A program made the position numbers and the translations under genes. DNA of 64,000 nucleotides from an uncultured Dehalococcoidia bacterium (GTDB lineage Bacteria > Chloroflexota > Dehalococcoidia > Lucifugimonadales > CATOSD01), in NCBI GenBank assembly GCA_951812395.1, contig CATOSD010000001.1, positions 2,143,108-2,207,107 of the forward strand, given 5' to 3'. The notes beneath the pieces were generated by a model that was not told the DNA's origin, searched no databases, and worked only from the letters and a program-made list of their open reading frames with translations. The first letter of the stretch is position 1. Every line of letters begins with the position of its first letter. Shown one piece after another: positions 49,200-57,222 of this stretch.

Positions 49200-49784
49200 T
49201 TGATCGAGGGCAGCAACGAAGCAGCTCCCCCTTCCGGCCGGGTCTGGCCCCGGCTGGCAGGACTGGCGCTTGCGGCGGTTCTCGTGGTGGCGCTCGTGGC
49301 GGTTCTGGCCTACGGGATGGCCAACAGGACCGCGCCCACCGGCCAGAGCGGCGCTACCCGCGTCGGCAAGCCGGCCCCCACTTTCGCCATGGATCTGTAC
49401 GGCGGCGGAGAGCTGAGCTACGGCCCCGATCTCGGAGAGCCCGTGGTGCTCAACTTCTGGGCGTCCTGGTGTCCGCCGTGCCGCGAGGAGTCGCCGCTGC
49501 TCGAGCGCACGTGGAAGCAGTACCGGGACCGCGGCGTCCTGTTCGTCGGCGTTGACACCCAGGACACCGAGCAGGACGCTCTGGCGTACATCGATGAGTT
49601 CGGCCTGACCTTTCCGAACGGCCTCGACGTAGACGGCGAGATCACCGTCGCATATGGCGTCGTCGGCCTGCCCGTGACGTTCTTCATTGGCAGCGACGGC
49701 GTAGTCAAGAGGCGCTGGGTGGGCGCCCTCACCGAGTCCCAGCTTCTGCCCTGGGTCGAAGACCTGGCCTCCGAGGCGCCATGA
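49200..49784 (+). CDS. TlpA/ResA-like membrane-anchored thioredoxin
   Basis: 194 aa. An N-terminal helix (LAGLALAAVLVVALVAVLAYG) anchors it with the rest outside the cytoplasm. The thioredoxin fold has the active site NFWASWCPPCREESPLLERTW (CPPC; quoted to 20), typical of TlpA/ResA proteins that reduce disulfides in exported proteins or apocytochromes, and a cis-Pro in YGVVGLPVTFFIG. The start codon appears to be TTG 49200, 5 bp after the MFS stop. Unlike the two selenoprotein genes in this window it keeps both Cys codons. Confidence 0.88.
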   Translation: MIEGSNEAAPPSGRVWPRLAGLALAAVLVVALVAVLAYGMANRTAPTGQSGATRVGKPAPTFAMDLYGGGELSYGPDLGEPVVLNFWASWCPPCREESPLLERTWKQYRDRGVLFVGVDTQDTEQDALAYIDEFGLTFPNGLDVDGEITVAYGVVGLPVTFFIGSDGVVKRRWVGALTESQLLPWVEDLASEAP

Positions 49785-49914
49785 CTCCTGGAACTGGGCC
49801 GCTGGGCGCTGTACGTGGCTTGCGCCGCTGCGTTATCATTGCGCCGGCTCGGCTTACGCTACTCGAGCAAACAGAAATGGAATGGGACCTGGACCCACCG
49901 TCGCGAGGTCGACC

Positions 49915-50619
49915 ATGACCCTGAGACCCTCTAAACCGAAGGTCAGGCAACATGACAAGAGGTTCGTGCTGCCGGATCCCCCGCCGCGCGGACCGGATGA
50001 CATGACGACGTTCAAACACCTGACACTCACCGGCAGCATACGAGACCTTGTGCTCTACCTGGGCAACTCGGAGACCACCACATTTGGTGGGGAGTTGTAC
50101 GTCGTGAGAGAGCCCCGGATGCCCACGCTGGGTCGACGCATACCCGACCTTTTCATTGCATTCGACACCGACCCGGAGCTGTACTGGGAGTCCAACGGCT
50201 ACATCATCTCCGAACAGGGCAAGCCACCTGACTTCGTGATGGAGGTGGGATCGCGCACCACCGGACGCATGGACGTCGGCGCCAAGCGGGACGACTACGC
50301 CTCACTGGGGATTCCAGAGTACTGGCGCTTCGACGAGACTGGCGGCCGTTTCCAGGGCGCGCCACTTGCCGGTGATAGGCTGGCTGGCCAAGAGTACGGG
50401 CCAATTGCGATAGATACGTTGGAGGAAGGTGTCCACCAGGGGTACAGCGCGGTGCTGGGCGTCAACATTCGCTGGGTGAGAGGGCAATTGGAGTGGCACG
50501 ACCCTCGCACCGGCAGGCGGATTCCCGGCCTGGAGGAAGAGCGCCAGGCCCGGCTGGCTGCGGAAACCCGTGTACGCGAACTGGAGGAGAAACTGCGCAG
50601 GGCGCAGGAACGGCACTGA
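49915..50619 (+). CDS. Uma2-family (DUF820) putative restriction endonuclease-like protein
   Basis: About 234 aa. The PD-(D/E)xK-like core shows PTLGRRIPDLFIAFDTDPEL (first Asp), PPDFVMEVGSRTTGRMDVGA (E-V-x-S) and KRDDYASLGIPEYWRFD, the usual Uma2 landmarks. The C-terminal 40 residues form a Glu/Arg coiled coil (LEEERQARLAAETRVRELEE), also common in this family. Function is uncertain; members are abundant in cyanobacteria and Chloroflexota and often linked to mobile DNA. ATG 49915 has a GAGG in range; ATG 49882 is an alternative start adding 11 residues. Confidence 0.8.
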   Translation: MTLRPSKPKVRQHDKRFVLPDPPPRGPDDMTTFKHLTLTGSIRDLVLYLGNSETTTFGGELYVVREPRMPTLGRRIPDLFIAFDTDPELYWESNGYIISEQGKPPDFVMEVGSRTTGRMDVGAKRDDYASLGIPEYWRFDETGGRFQGAPLAGDRLAGQEYGPIAIDTLEEGVHQGYSAVLGVNIRWVRGQLEWHDPRTGRRIPGLEEERQARLAAETRVRELEEKLRRAQERH

Positions 50620-50637
50620 TCGCGTAGAGGCATCGGT

Positions 50638-52275
50638 CTACGGGTAGCGGGAGAAGTCGAAGCCCTCTTTGACGATGCACTCTATGAGCGCAGGCTGGCC
50701 GGTCTTGGTAACTTCCACGGCCTCTCTGAGCGCGGGAATGAACTCCGCGGGCTTGGTGATTCTCACACCCCAGCCGCCCAGCGCTCGCGCGACCTCCCCG
50801 TAGTTGCCGCCCAGCGTGTGCGAGGCGTAATTCTCGATCGCGAAAGGCATGCCCGCGCGCTCGATGGCCATCACCCCGTTGTTCCACACTATCGTCAGGA
50901 TGCCGAGCCCGTTGCGCGCCGCCGTCTCCAGGTCCATCCCCACCATGCCGATGGCCGCGTCGCCCATGACGTTCACGCACAGCTTGTCCGGCTCGGCGAG
51001 CTTGGCGCCCATGGTGATGCCCAGACCGTAGCCGAGCTGCGTGGTCTTCCCCCAGCCCATGTAGCTGCGCGGGGTGGTCGCCTCCCAGAACGGCGTCAAC
51101 TGGTCCCTCGGGCTGCCCGCGTCGTGAGTGACGATTGTGTTAGAGCGGTCGACGTTGTGCATCAGGTCCCAGATGATGCGGTACTGGTTGATAGGCTCCT
51201 CGTCCGACGTCAGATGGGGCATCCACTCCTCCAGCCACTCCTCTTTGACAGCCCGCACGTCCGGGCCAATGTCGCGCTCGTTGCGCACGCCGGCGCCGTT
51301 CGTTCTGGCTTCTATCTCGTCAATCAACGCGCGCAGCACCAGCCTGGCGTCGCCGATGAGCGCATAGTCGGCGCGGATGTCCTTGTTCACGTCCGCGGGG
51401 TCATTCGTGGCGTGGATGATAACCTTGCCGGGGGGAATCGCTCTGCCGTAGCTGGTCTGGGTGAAGCTGCACCCGACGCCCAGGACCACGTCGGCGCGGG
51501 CGAGGAAGTGCGCGATGGGCTTGGTGGTGGACACCGCGGAAGCGCCGAGCGAGAGCGGGTGGTTTTCCGGGAACGCGCTCTTGCCGGGCATCGTGGTCAT
51601 CACCGGAGCCTGGAGCAGCTCCGCGAGCCGCTCCAGTTCATCGGAAGCGTGCGAGTAGAGCACTCCCTGACCCGCGTGGATGACAGGCCTCTCGGCGTCT
51701 AGCAGCACCTTGGCGACCTCGGCGGTCTCCTCGGGTGACGGAGCGGATCTGCTGGCCCTGACAGACACATAGTTGAGCTCGCCGCTCAGATTCTGGTCCC
51801 ACACGTCGCGGGCGACCTCCAGCAGCACGGGTCCGGGCTTGCCGCTGCGTAGGTGGTGGAAGGCGCGCCGCATCAGCTCGGGCACGCGCTCTACGTGGTT
51901 GATTTCCGCCAGCCACTTGGTCACGCCCCGGTAGTTGTCGGTGGCGCTGAAGCCGGGCGGGGTGAATGAGCGGGAGGTTGGCTCCCCACCGGGGATGAGC
52001 AGAACGGGCACGTTGTCGGCGAACGCCTGCGCCGCGCCGGGAAAGGCGTTCTCGGAACCGGGCCCCTGTTGCATGGCGAAAACTCCCAGCCGCTTGCCGC
52101 CACTGGTGCGGCTGAAACCGTCGGCGATGGCCATGCCAACCCGCTCCTGCCGGCACAACACGGGGCGTATGCCCGCCTGGGCGCTGGCCTCTATCAGTGG
52201 CTGTGCCGGAAAGCACGCCAGGAACTCCGTACCCTCGCGCCGCAGCACCTCGGCGATGGCGTCCGCTCCGTTCAT
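50638..52275 (-). CDS. Thiamine diphosphate-dependent enzyme (acetolactate synthase-like)
   Basis: 545 aa with the three-domain plan of the ALS/pyruvate oxidase family. The N-terminal pyrimidine-binding domain (NGADAIAEVLRREGTEFLAC, then RQERVGMAIADGFSRTSG with the catalytic Glu), the central domain (from about 190) and the C-terminal TPP domain with VNVMGDAAIGMVGMDLETAA and WNNGVMAIE (the GD...N motif) are all present. The exact reaction (acetolactate synthase, sulfopyruvate or benzoylformate-type decarboxylase) cannot be told; no small regulatory subunit or ilvC is nearby, which argues against a role in valine synthesis. An AGGAGG-type site precedes the ATG. Confidence 0.85.
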   Translation of the reverse strand: MNGADAIAEVLRREGTEFLACFPAQPLIEASAQAGIRPVLCRQERVGMAIADGFSRTSGGKRLGVFAMQQGPGSENAFPGAAQAFADNVPVLLIPGGEPTSRSFTPPGFSATDNYRGVTKWLAEINHVERVPELMRRAFHHLRSGKPGPVLLEVARDVWDQNLSGELNYVSVRASRSAPSPEETAEVAKVLLDAERPVIHAGQGVLYSHASDELERLAELLQAPVMTTMPGKSAFPENHPLSLGASAVSTTKPIAHFLARADVVLGVGCSFTQTSYGRAIPPGKVIIHATNDPADVNKDIRADYALIGDARLVLRALIDEIEARTNGAGVRNERDIGPDVRAVKEEWLEEWMPHLTSDEEPINQYRIIWDLMHNVDRSNTIVTHDAGSPRDQLTPFWEATTPRSYMGWGKTTQLGYGLGITMGAKLAEPDKLCVNVMGDAAIGMVGMDLETAARNGLGILTIVWNNGVMAIERAGMPFAIENYASHTLGGNYGEVARALGGWGVRITKPAEFIPALREAVEVTKTGQPALIECIVKEGFDFSRYP

Positions 52276-52505
52276 GATCCATCCTCCTGCCCGTCGTGGT
52301 TGGTGTGAGGCCCTAGCTTAGCGCAGGCGCGGGGCTTGGGCAAGCCGGAGCCGTCGCGCTCCGCGGGCCGATGGCCGTCCCTGAATGTAACGAGGTCGAC
52401 CGCGCCGTCGGTTCGGCCTAACCTGTATGGTATGATTCCGGGCGTCGGCGCGGTGCTCGGAACGCCGGCGGAGGAGCACGATACAGGCGGCGTAGGAGGT
52501 CAGAG

Positions 52506-53840
52506 GTGTACGAGTCCCAGAAAGGCGAGATAGTGGTCGCGGCTACCGGCGACAGCATGATCGCGAGGCCGCTCGCGCCCTTCAGAGAGCCCAACTTCCT
52601 GGCGCTGGTCGAGCTGCTGAGAGGCGCGGACGCCGCGTTCACGAACCTGGAGATGGCGGTGCACCGCTTCGAGCCGGCGCCGGCCGCCGCGTCGGGGGGC
52701 ATATGGACGGCTGCGGACCCGGACCTTCTTGAGGACCTCCAGTGGGCGGGCTTAACGATGGTGTCGTGCGCCAACAACCACTGCTTCGACTACGGCGAGA
52801 GCGGCCTGATGACCACGCTGCTGAACCTGGAGCGGTCGGGCCTCGCCTTTTCCGGCATCGGACGAAACCTGAGCGACGCGAGAGCGCCGGCCTACGTCGA
52901 GTGCCCGGCCGGGCGCGTGGCGCTGCTATCGTGCACCTCGACGTTCGACCCCGCCTCGCCCGCCGGTGAGCAGCGGCACGACCTGCACGGCCGGCCCGGC
53001 GTGAGCGCGCTGGGCTGGTCTGCCGACCACGTCGTCGACTCGCGTGCATTCGAGGAGCTGCGGCGCTTGGACGAGGCGCTCGGTTTCGCGAAACGTCGGG
53101 CCAGGCAAGCCGAGATGGGCTTTGGCGGCGGCGGTGGCGACGGCCCGGACAGGCTTCGGACGCTGGGCCACTCCTTCACGCGGGGCGACGGCTTCGCGGT
53201 GCGGACGTCGCCAAACGAGCGGGATGTGGATGGCATTCTCAGATGGGTGCGCGAGGCGCGGCGGCAGGCGGACTGGGTTTTTCTGAGCATACACAGCCAC
53301 GAGCACGGCGCGAATGAGGAGGAGCCGGCGGAGTTCATTGAGACGTTCGCCAGGAGGTGTGTCGACGAGGGAGCGGACGCGGTGTTCGGCCACGGCCCGC
53401 ACTTTCTGCGCGGAATTGAAATCTACAAGGACCGGCCCATCTTCTACAGCTTGGGCAACCTGCTGTTCCAGAACGAGGTTGTGCCGCGCCAGCCAACGGA
53501 CCTCTACGAGGCGGTGGGCCTGGACGGCAAGGCGACGCCCGCGGACTTCTACGACTACCGCTCGCAGGACGACACGCGCGGGTTCACGGCGAACGCCGTG
53601 TACTGGGAGAGCGTGGTAGCGGAGCTGAGACTGAGCCGCAGCGGCGCGAGCGAGATAAGGCTGCATCCCATCGAGCTGGGATACGGGACACCGCGCTCGC
53701 AGCGGGGCCGCCCGGTGATGGCCGGCAGGGAGTCGGCGGAGCGAACCCTGCGTACGGCAGCACGTCTATCCGAATCCTACGGGACGCGCGTAGCTACGGA
53801 CGACCGGATCGGAGTTATCGAACTGGGCCCGCTGGAGTAG
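52506..53840 (+). CDS. CapA-family metallophosphatase-like protein
   Basis: 444 aa. The calcineurin-like fold of CapA/PgsA proteins is seen from AATGDSMIARPLAPF at the start, through AFTNLEMAVHRFE, MVSCANNHCFDYGESGLMTT, VFLSIHSHEHGANEEE and ADAVFGHGPHFLRGIEIYKD. These motifs supply the Asp, Asn and His metal ligands. CapA relatives act in poly-gamma-glutamate capsule synthesis, but stand-alone members have unknown roles. No signal peptide or membrane anchor is seen, unlike capsule CapA. GTG 52506 has AGGAGG at 52,494-52,499. Confidence 0.82.
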   Translation: MYESQKGEIVVAATGDSMIARPLAPFREPNFLALVELLRGADAAFTNLEMAVHRFEPAPAAASGGIWTAADPDLLEDLQWAGLTMVSCANNHCFDYGESGLMTTLLNLERSGLAFSGIGRNLSDARAPAYVECPAGRVALLSCTSTFDPASPAGEQRHDLHGRPGVSALGWSADHVVDSRAFEELRRLDEALGFAKRRARQAEMGFGGGGGDGPDRLRTLGHSFTRGDGFAVRTSPNERDVDGILRWVREARRQADWVFLSIHSHEHGANEEEPAEFIETFARRCVDEGADAVFGHGPHFLRGIEIYKDRPIFYSLGNLLFQNEVVPRQPTDLYEAVGLDGKATPADFYDYRSQDDTRGFTANAVYWESVVAELRLSRSGASEIRLHPIELGYGTPRSQRGRPVMAGRESAERTLRTAARLSESYGTRVATDDRIGVIELGPLE

Positions 53841-53874
53841 CGGCGGCAAGTCTCTCGGGGAGGCGACATCAGAG

Positions 53875-53910
53875 AACCCCTTCCCCCAACGAGGAGGGAA
53901 GGGTAGGACA
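53875..53910. repeat. REP-like hairpin repeat between capA-like and infA
   Basis: CCCCTTCCC...GGGAAGGG stem around a CCAACGAGG core at about 53,877-53,903. It sits 35 bp after the CapA-like stop and 27 bp before the infA stop, which faces it, so it could terminate both transcripts. Confidence 0.6.
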
Positions 53911-53929
53911 GCGGTGAAGCCGTCCAGCG

Positions 53930-54148
53930 CTACTTGAAGCGGTAAGTGATGCGGCCGCGAGCGAGGTCGTAGGGGGACAGCTCCACCAACACCCGGTCGC
54001 CGGGCAGGATACGGATGAAATATCGCCGCATCTTGCCCGAGGCGTAGGCGAGCACCTTGTGCTCGTTGGGAAGCTCGACCCGGAAGTTTGCGTTAGGCAA
54101 CGCTTCCGTGACTGTACCTTCGACCTCTATGGCCTCTTTCTTCGCCAT
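53930..54148 (-). CDS. infA: Translation initiation factor IF-1
   Basis: 72 aa, the standard length. The whole protein is the S1-like OB fold: [70 protein letters not shown]-1 binds the ribosomal A site during initiation. Here the gene stands apart from ribosomal protein genes. AAGGAG lies 5 nt before the ATG and its first bases are part of a potential stem, so the leader may be regulated. Confidence 0.97.
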   Translation of the reverse strand: MAKKEAIEVEGTVTEALPNANFRVELPNEHKVLAYASGKMRRYFIRILPGDRVLVELSPYDLARGRITYRFK

Positions 54149-54152
54149 AAGA

Positions 54153-54190
54153 CTCCTTGGCCCAACGGCGTCGCTGCTGCCCGGGCCAAG
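54153..54190 (-). promoter_or_regulatory. infA leader stem-loop overlapping its ribosome-binding site
   Basis: In the mRNA sense CTTGGCCC (54190-54183) pairs perfectly with GGGCCAAG (54163-54156), with a 19-base loop. The ribosome-binding site AAGGAG (54158-54153) shares its first three bases with the 3' strand of the stem. Folding would hide part of the site, so translation could depend on melting of this stem. Confidence 0.45.
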
Positions 54191-54268
54191 CTATGCCCGC
54201 GCCCATTTGCCGGTCCTGCCGGCCAAGGCGCGGGACCCCATGTGTTCCAGTGGTGGGCTGGTAAGCGC

Positions 54269-54613
54269 CTAGCGGTAGACCCTACGCTGACTGTCGCGCT
54301 GCTGCCTGTAGCAGTCGTTGCAGTAAACGGGCCGGTCGCCGCGAGGCCGGAACGGCACTTCGGCGTCGGCGCCGCACTGGGCGCAGGTCACGGGGTACAT
54401 CTGGCGCGGGCCAAAACTCCCACCGCCAAACCCGCCACCGCCGCCGAAATTGTCGCCGTAGCGGCGCTCGGCGCGTCTCGCCTGCCTGCAGTTAGGGCAT
54501 CGCTTAGGCTCGTTCGTGTAGCCCTTTTCCTGGTGGTACTGCTGGTCGTCCACACTGAATGTGAACGAATCCCCGCACTCCACGCAAACGAGCGTCCTGT
54601 CTTGGAAGACCAT
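54269..54613 (-). CDS. Double zinc-ribbon protein
   Basis: 114 aa. Four CxxC pairs: CVECGDSFTF and CPNCRQARRAERRYG make the first ribbon, CAQCGADAEVPFRPRGDRPVYC (in part) and CNDC the second. A Gly/Phe-rich linker (GGGGGFGGGSFG) joins them. The first half matches a small zinc-ribbon family (MxFQDxTLxCxxCGxxFxF) common in Chloroflexota and cyanobacteria, of unknown role, probably nucleic-acid binding. ATG 54613 is chosen because family members start just before FQDRTL and GGGAGGATG lies upstream. infA follows downstream on the same strand. Confidence 0.82.
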   Translation of the reverse strand: MVFQDRTLVCVECGDSFTFSVDDQQYHQEKGYTNEPKRCPNCRQARRAERRYGDNFGGGGGFGGGSFGPRQMYPVTCAQCGADAEVPFRPRGDRPVYCNDCYRQQRDSQRRVYR

Positions 54614-54727
54614 TTGGTGACATCCTCCCGGATAATAGTTCAAGCCGTCATCTCATCACCAAGGTCCACGAGCGTTGCAGGTTTGCCTTTGGTAACAGCT
54701 ATGCGACCGTGGCGCATTCTAGCATAG

Positions 54728-54925
54728 GCCGGCGAGGGGCGCAACAAGTTGATACTCGGCGCGAGCTATCGCCTAGCACAGCGGGCTGATTCCTGCCTGG
54801 GCCTACGGCGGATCTCTCCGCGCGCGTAGAGCTGGAGCAACGGATTCTCGGATATGGTCTCAAGTGCTATCGGATCTCCCCGCGCGCGTAGACGCGTAGA
54901 CTGGAGGCGGGAGAGATCCTATAAT
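54728..54925 (+). promoter_or_regulatory. Promoter region of the DUF362 gene with a 22-bp direct repeat
   Basis: TAGACT (54897-54902), 17 bases, TATAAT (54920-54925) gives a consensus -10 about 85 bp before ATG 55010. Upstream, a 22-bp sequence beginning CGGATCTC and ending CGCGTAGA occurs at 54809-54830 and again at 54871-54892 with one mismatch; spaced 62 bp (about six helical turns), these could be paired activator sites. The region otherwise holds no gene. Confidence 0.5.
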
Positions 54926-55009
54926 CTCTATCAGGCGCGGCGCGTCTCAAAGGCGAGGAGTTTGCTCCTGTGGAGGGCGCTTCGAACCGATTACGGGAGG
55001 GGATCCACG

Positions 55010-56134
55010 ATGGCTTCCATAACGCATGCACACGTTCAGCAGGCGCCGCGGCGCGGTATTCCAACCAGGCCCACGGTGGCAGTGGTGTACACCTCGCCCG
55101 AAACCGTGCTGGACGACGTCGGGCGCGCAATGCGCCTGGCTGGTTACGCAACGATCCTGCCAAAGGCGACGCCCACGCTGCTCAAGGTCAACATATCGTG
55201 GCAGCACTACTACCCCGCCTGCTCGACCACACCGTGGCAGCTCGAGGGCGTGGTACGCGCGATGTCGGCTGACGGATACCGGGACCTGATCCCCACGCAC
55301 AACGGCACCGTCGTCGTCGATGCCCGCGAGGGGGCGGTCAACAACAAGCACCAGGCCGTGGAGGACACGTACGGCCTCGAGAGCCTGCACCTCGAAGAAG
55401 CCCGCTGGGTCGACTACACTCCGAACTCTCCGATGCTGGCGCTGGACAAGGTGTATCCCCACGGCTTTCGGATACCGGAGGCCCTTCCGGGCAAGAACAT
55501 CATTCACCTACCCACGATGAAGACCCACGTGTTCACCACCATAACCGGCGCGATGAAGAACGCCTTTGGCGGACTGCTGAACCACAACCGGCACTGGACC
55601 CACTCGGTCATTCACGAGACCCTGGTCGACCTGCTTCGGATTCAACAGGAGATACACCCCGGCATATTCGCGGTGACGGACGGCACGTTCGCCGGTGACG
55701 GACCCGGCCCCAGGGCCATGCGATGGCACGCCAAGAACGTGATTCTGGCGAGCGCGGACCAGGTGGCGATTGACGCCGTAGCGGCCAAGATGATGGGGTT
55801 TGACCCGATGTCGATAGGCTTCATCCGGCTGGCGCACGAGGCCGGCCTGGGCTGCGGTGAGGTGGGCGACATAGACATCGCGGGCGACGACGTCTCGTCA
55901 GTGGACTGGCGCTTTACAGGGGCGGAAAACACCTTCGCCAGCCGGTTCCAGAAGCTGGTCTACTGGGGGCCGCTCAAGCGGCTTGAGAATCTGCTTCTCA
56001 GGTCGCCACTGGTCCACCTGGCCATCGCGGGATCGAACGTGTACCACAACGGCTACTGGCTGAGGTTCAAGGGCCGCCGCCGCGTGAAGGAGGCGATGAA
56101 CACCGGCTGGGGCGAGCTGTTCCGCAGCTACTAG
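55010..56134 (+). CDS. DUF362 domain protein
   Basis: 374 aa. The DUF362 core runs from about residue 55 (LPKATPTLLKVNISWQHYYP) through NIIHLPTMKTHVFTTITGAM, KNAFGGLLNHNRHWTH, FAVTDGTFAGDGPGPRAMRW and ASADQVAIDAVAAKMMGFDP. Many DUF362 proteins carry a C-terminal 4Fe-4S ferredoxin module; none is present here. The function is unknown. ATG 55010 has GGGAGGGG at 54,995-55,002; the longer frame from 54,854 overlaps the promoter. Three tRNA genes follow on the opposite strand. Confidence 0.82.
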   Translation: MASITHAHVQQAPRRGIPTRPTVAVVYTSPETVLDDVGRAMRLAGYATILPKATPTLLKVNISWQHYYPACSTTPWQLEGVVRAMSADGYRDLIPTHNGTVVVDAREGAVNNKHQAVEDTYGLESLHLEEARWVDYTPNSPMLALDKVYPHGFRIPEALPGKNIIHLPTMKTHVFTTITGAMKNAFGGLLNHNRHWTHSVIHETLVDLLRIQQEIHPGIFAVTDGTFAGDGPGPRAMRWHAKNVILASADQVAIDAVAAKMMGFDPMSIGFIRLAHEAGLGCGEVGDIDIAGDDVSSVDWRFTGAENTFASRFQKLVYWGPLKRLENLLLRSPLVHLAIAGSNVYHNGYWLRFKGRRRVKEAMNTGWGELFRSY

Positions 56135-56226
56135 ACGGCCGCGGAAGCTTGCGGTCGCCGATACTCGCCGGGGCACTCGTTCCAGGACAGAGTACCAATA
56201 GTGGTGTGGAACGGTCGGGGCGGGAG

Positions 56227-56303
56227 TGGTGGGCGATTGAGGACTTGAACCTCAGACCTTCTGTGTGTAAGACAGACGCTCTAACCGCCTGAGCTAATCG
56301 CCC
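56227..56303 (-). tRNA. tRNA-Val (anticodon TAC)
   Basis: Minus strand: acceptor GGGCGAT pairs with ATCGCCC; D arm AGCTCAGGCGGTTAGAGC; anticodon loop CTTACAC gives TAC; T arm TGAGGTTCAAGTCCTCA. CCA is encoded (56229-56227). It is third in a Leu-Arg-Val series read on the minus strand. Confidence 0.96.
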
Positions 56304-56372
56304 CGGAACCGGCCGAGTGGCGCGGTCGCCTTGTCTTGTCACGCGGCCGCGTTCGGCGAAGTGTGCGGAAAG

Positions 56373-56445
56373 CGCGCTTGGCGGGACTCGAACCCACGGC
56401 CTCAGCCTCCGCAGGGCTGCGCTCTATCCACTGAGCTACAAGCGC
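56373..56445 (-). tRNA. tRNA-Arg (anticodon GCG)
   Basis: Minus strand: acceptor GCGCTTG pairs with CAAGCGC; D stem GCTC/GAGC; anticodon stem CAGCC/GGCTG with loop CTGCGGA, so the anticodon is GCG and reads CGC; T stem GTGGG/CCCGC with loop TTCGAGT. No CCA is encoded. Position 33 is U as required, which fixes the register. Most bacteria use ACG (edited to ICG) for these codons, so GCG is notable. Confidence 0.93.
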
Positions 56446-56473
56446 ACGCAACGGACTTTGTGTGTCTTGTGGT

Positions 56474-56559
56474 TGGTGCCGAAGGAGGGATTTGAACCCA
56501 CACACCCTTGCGGGTACTACGCCCTGAACGTAGCGCGTCTTCCGTTCCGCCACTTCGGC
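56474..56559 (-). tRNA. tRNA-Leu (anticodon CAG)
   Basis: Minus strand: acceptor GCCGAAG pairs with CTTCGGC; anticodon stem CTACG/CGTAG with loop TTCAGGG giving CAG; a long variable arm (TACCCGCAAGGGTG) marks the class II tRNA; T arm GTGGGTTCAAATCCCTC region. CCA is encoded (56476-56474). It is the first of the three tRNA genes downstream of the promoter at 56,601-56,629. Confidence 0.96.
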
Positions 56560-56600
56560 ACGTCCGCCGGTGTCAGGCGGCTCCACCTCGGGGTCATGGA

Positions 56601-56629
56601 ATTATACCAGAGCAGGGCGGAGTTGTCAG
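56601..56629 (-). promoter_or_regulatory. Promoter of the Leu-Arg-Val tRNA genes
   Basis: On the minus strand CTGACA (56629-56624), 17 bases, TATAAT (56606-56601), a consensus -10. The first tRNA base (56559) is 41 bp further, allowing a short 5' leader. It touches the 3' end of the phosphatase gene. Confidence 0.65.
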
Positions 56630-56631
56630 CG

Positions 56632-57075
56632 TCACTCACCGCCTGCGAGCCGGCCCAAGATGTGCTGTAGCGCGGCGCCGGTGCGGTCACGGCCCGCGCT
56701 GCAATGCACCAGTACCGGTCGGCTGAGCTCCTGGAACGCCTGCCACACCTCGTCGAGCTCGGCACTCGATAGCGGAGGGCGCTTGTGGTCGTCGGCGGTC
56801 ACGTGTCTCACCGCGTATCCCAAGGTGCGGTAGTAGGCCAGCAGGCCGCCTCCGTCCAGGCCGAGCCCGTCGTAGTGCGCCAGTTGCGGATCGTCGAGTA
56901 TACACAGTATCCCTCGCACGCCCATTTCGCGGACACGCTCCGCCCAGGCGACTATCTTGCTCGCGGCAGGCCGGTCTACGGGGTAGCCCGGCCGCTGAGA
57001 GCGTGCAAGGACGCCAGGCACCACCCACTCGGCGGTGTACAGCTCATCGCGCGAACTGTTCCAAAGCATCGACAT
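56632..57075 (-). CDS. Protein-tyrosine/dual-specificity phosphatase family protein
   Basis: 147 aa. The Cys-x5-Arg phosphate loop is VLVHCSAGRDRTGAAL near residues 120-135. The N-terminal half (AEWVVPGVLARSQRPGYPVD) resembles the start of DSP-like phosphatases and the general acid is probably the Asp in VTADDHKRPPLS. Such enzymes dephosphorylate proteins, inositides or RNA 5' ends; the inositol-lipid cluster 3 kb away is worth remembering, though no direct link is visible. It stands alone, upstream of the tRNA promoter. Confidence 0.85.
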   Translation of the reverse strand: MSMLWNSSRDELYTAEWVVPGVLARSQRPGYPVDRPAASKIVAWAERVREMGVRGILCILDDPQLAHYDGLGLDGGGLLAYYRTLGYAVRHVTADDHKRPPLSSAELDEVWQAFQELSRPVLVHCSAGRDRTGAALQHILGRLAGGE

Positions 57076-57222
57076 CGCATCAGCCGTGTTAAGGGATTAC
57101 GGAGACGGGCGCTCCCTGTCCTCTCTCCGCTGGGAGGGTATGTTACCAGACGGGGACTCCACATCCCAAGCCCCGGACACCGGCCCGCGCCCGAGCTGTG
57201 AGCGAGCTCTCCCGGTGACAGG

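Noticed and set aside
49200-49784. TlpA-like thioredoxin as a third selenoprotein
   Set aside because: Its active site is CPPC with two ordinary Cys codons and no in-frame UGA.
56281-56670. Open frames over the three minus-strand tRNAs
   Set aside because: They translate tRNA sequence and its complement; no independent coding signal.
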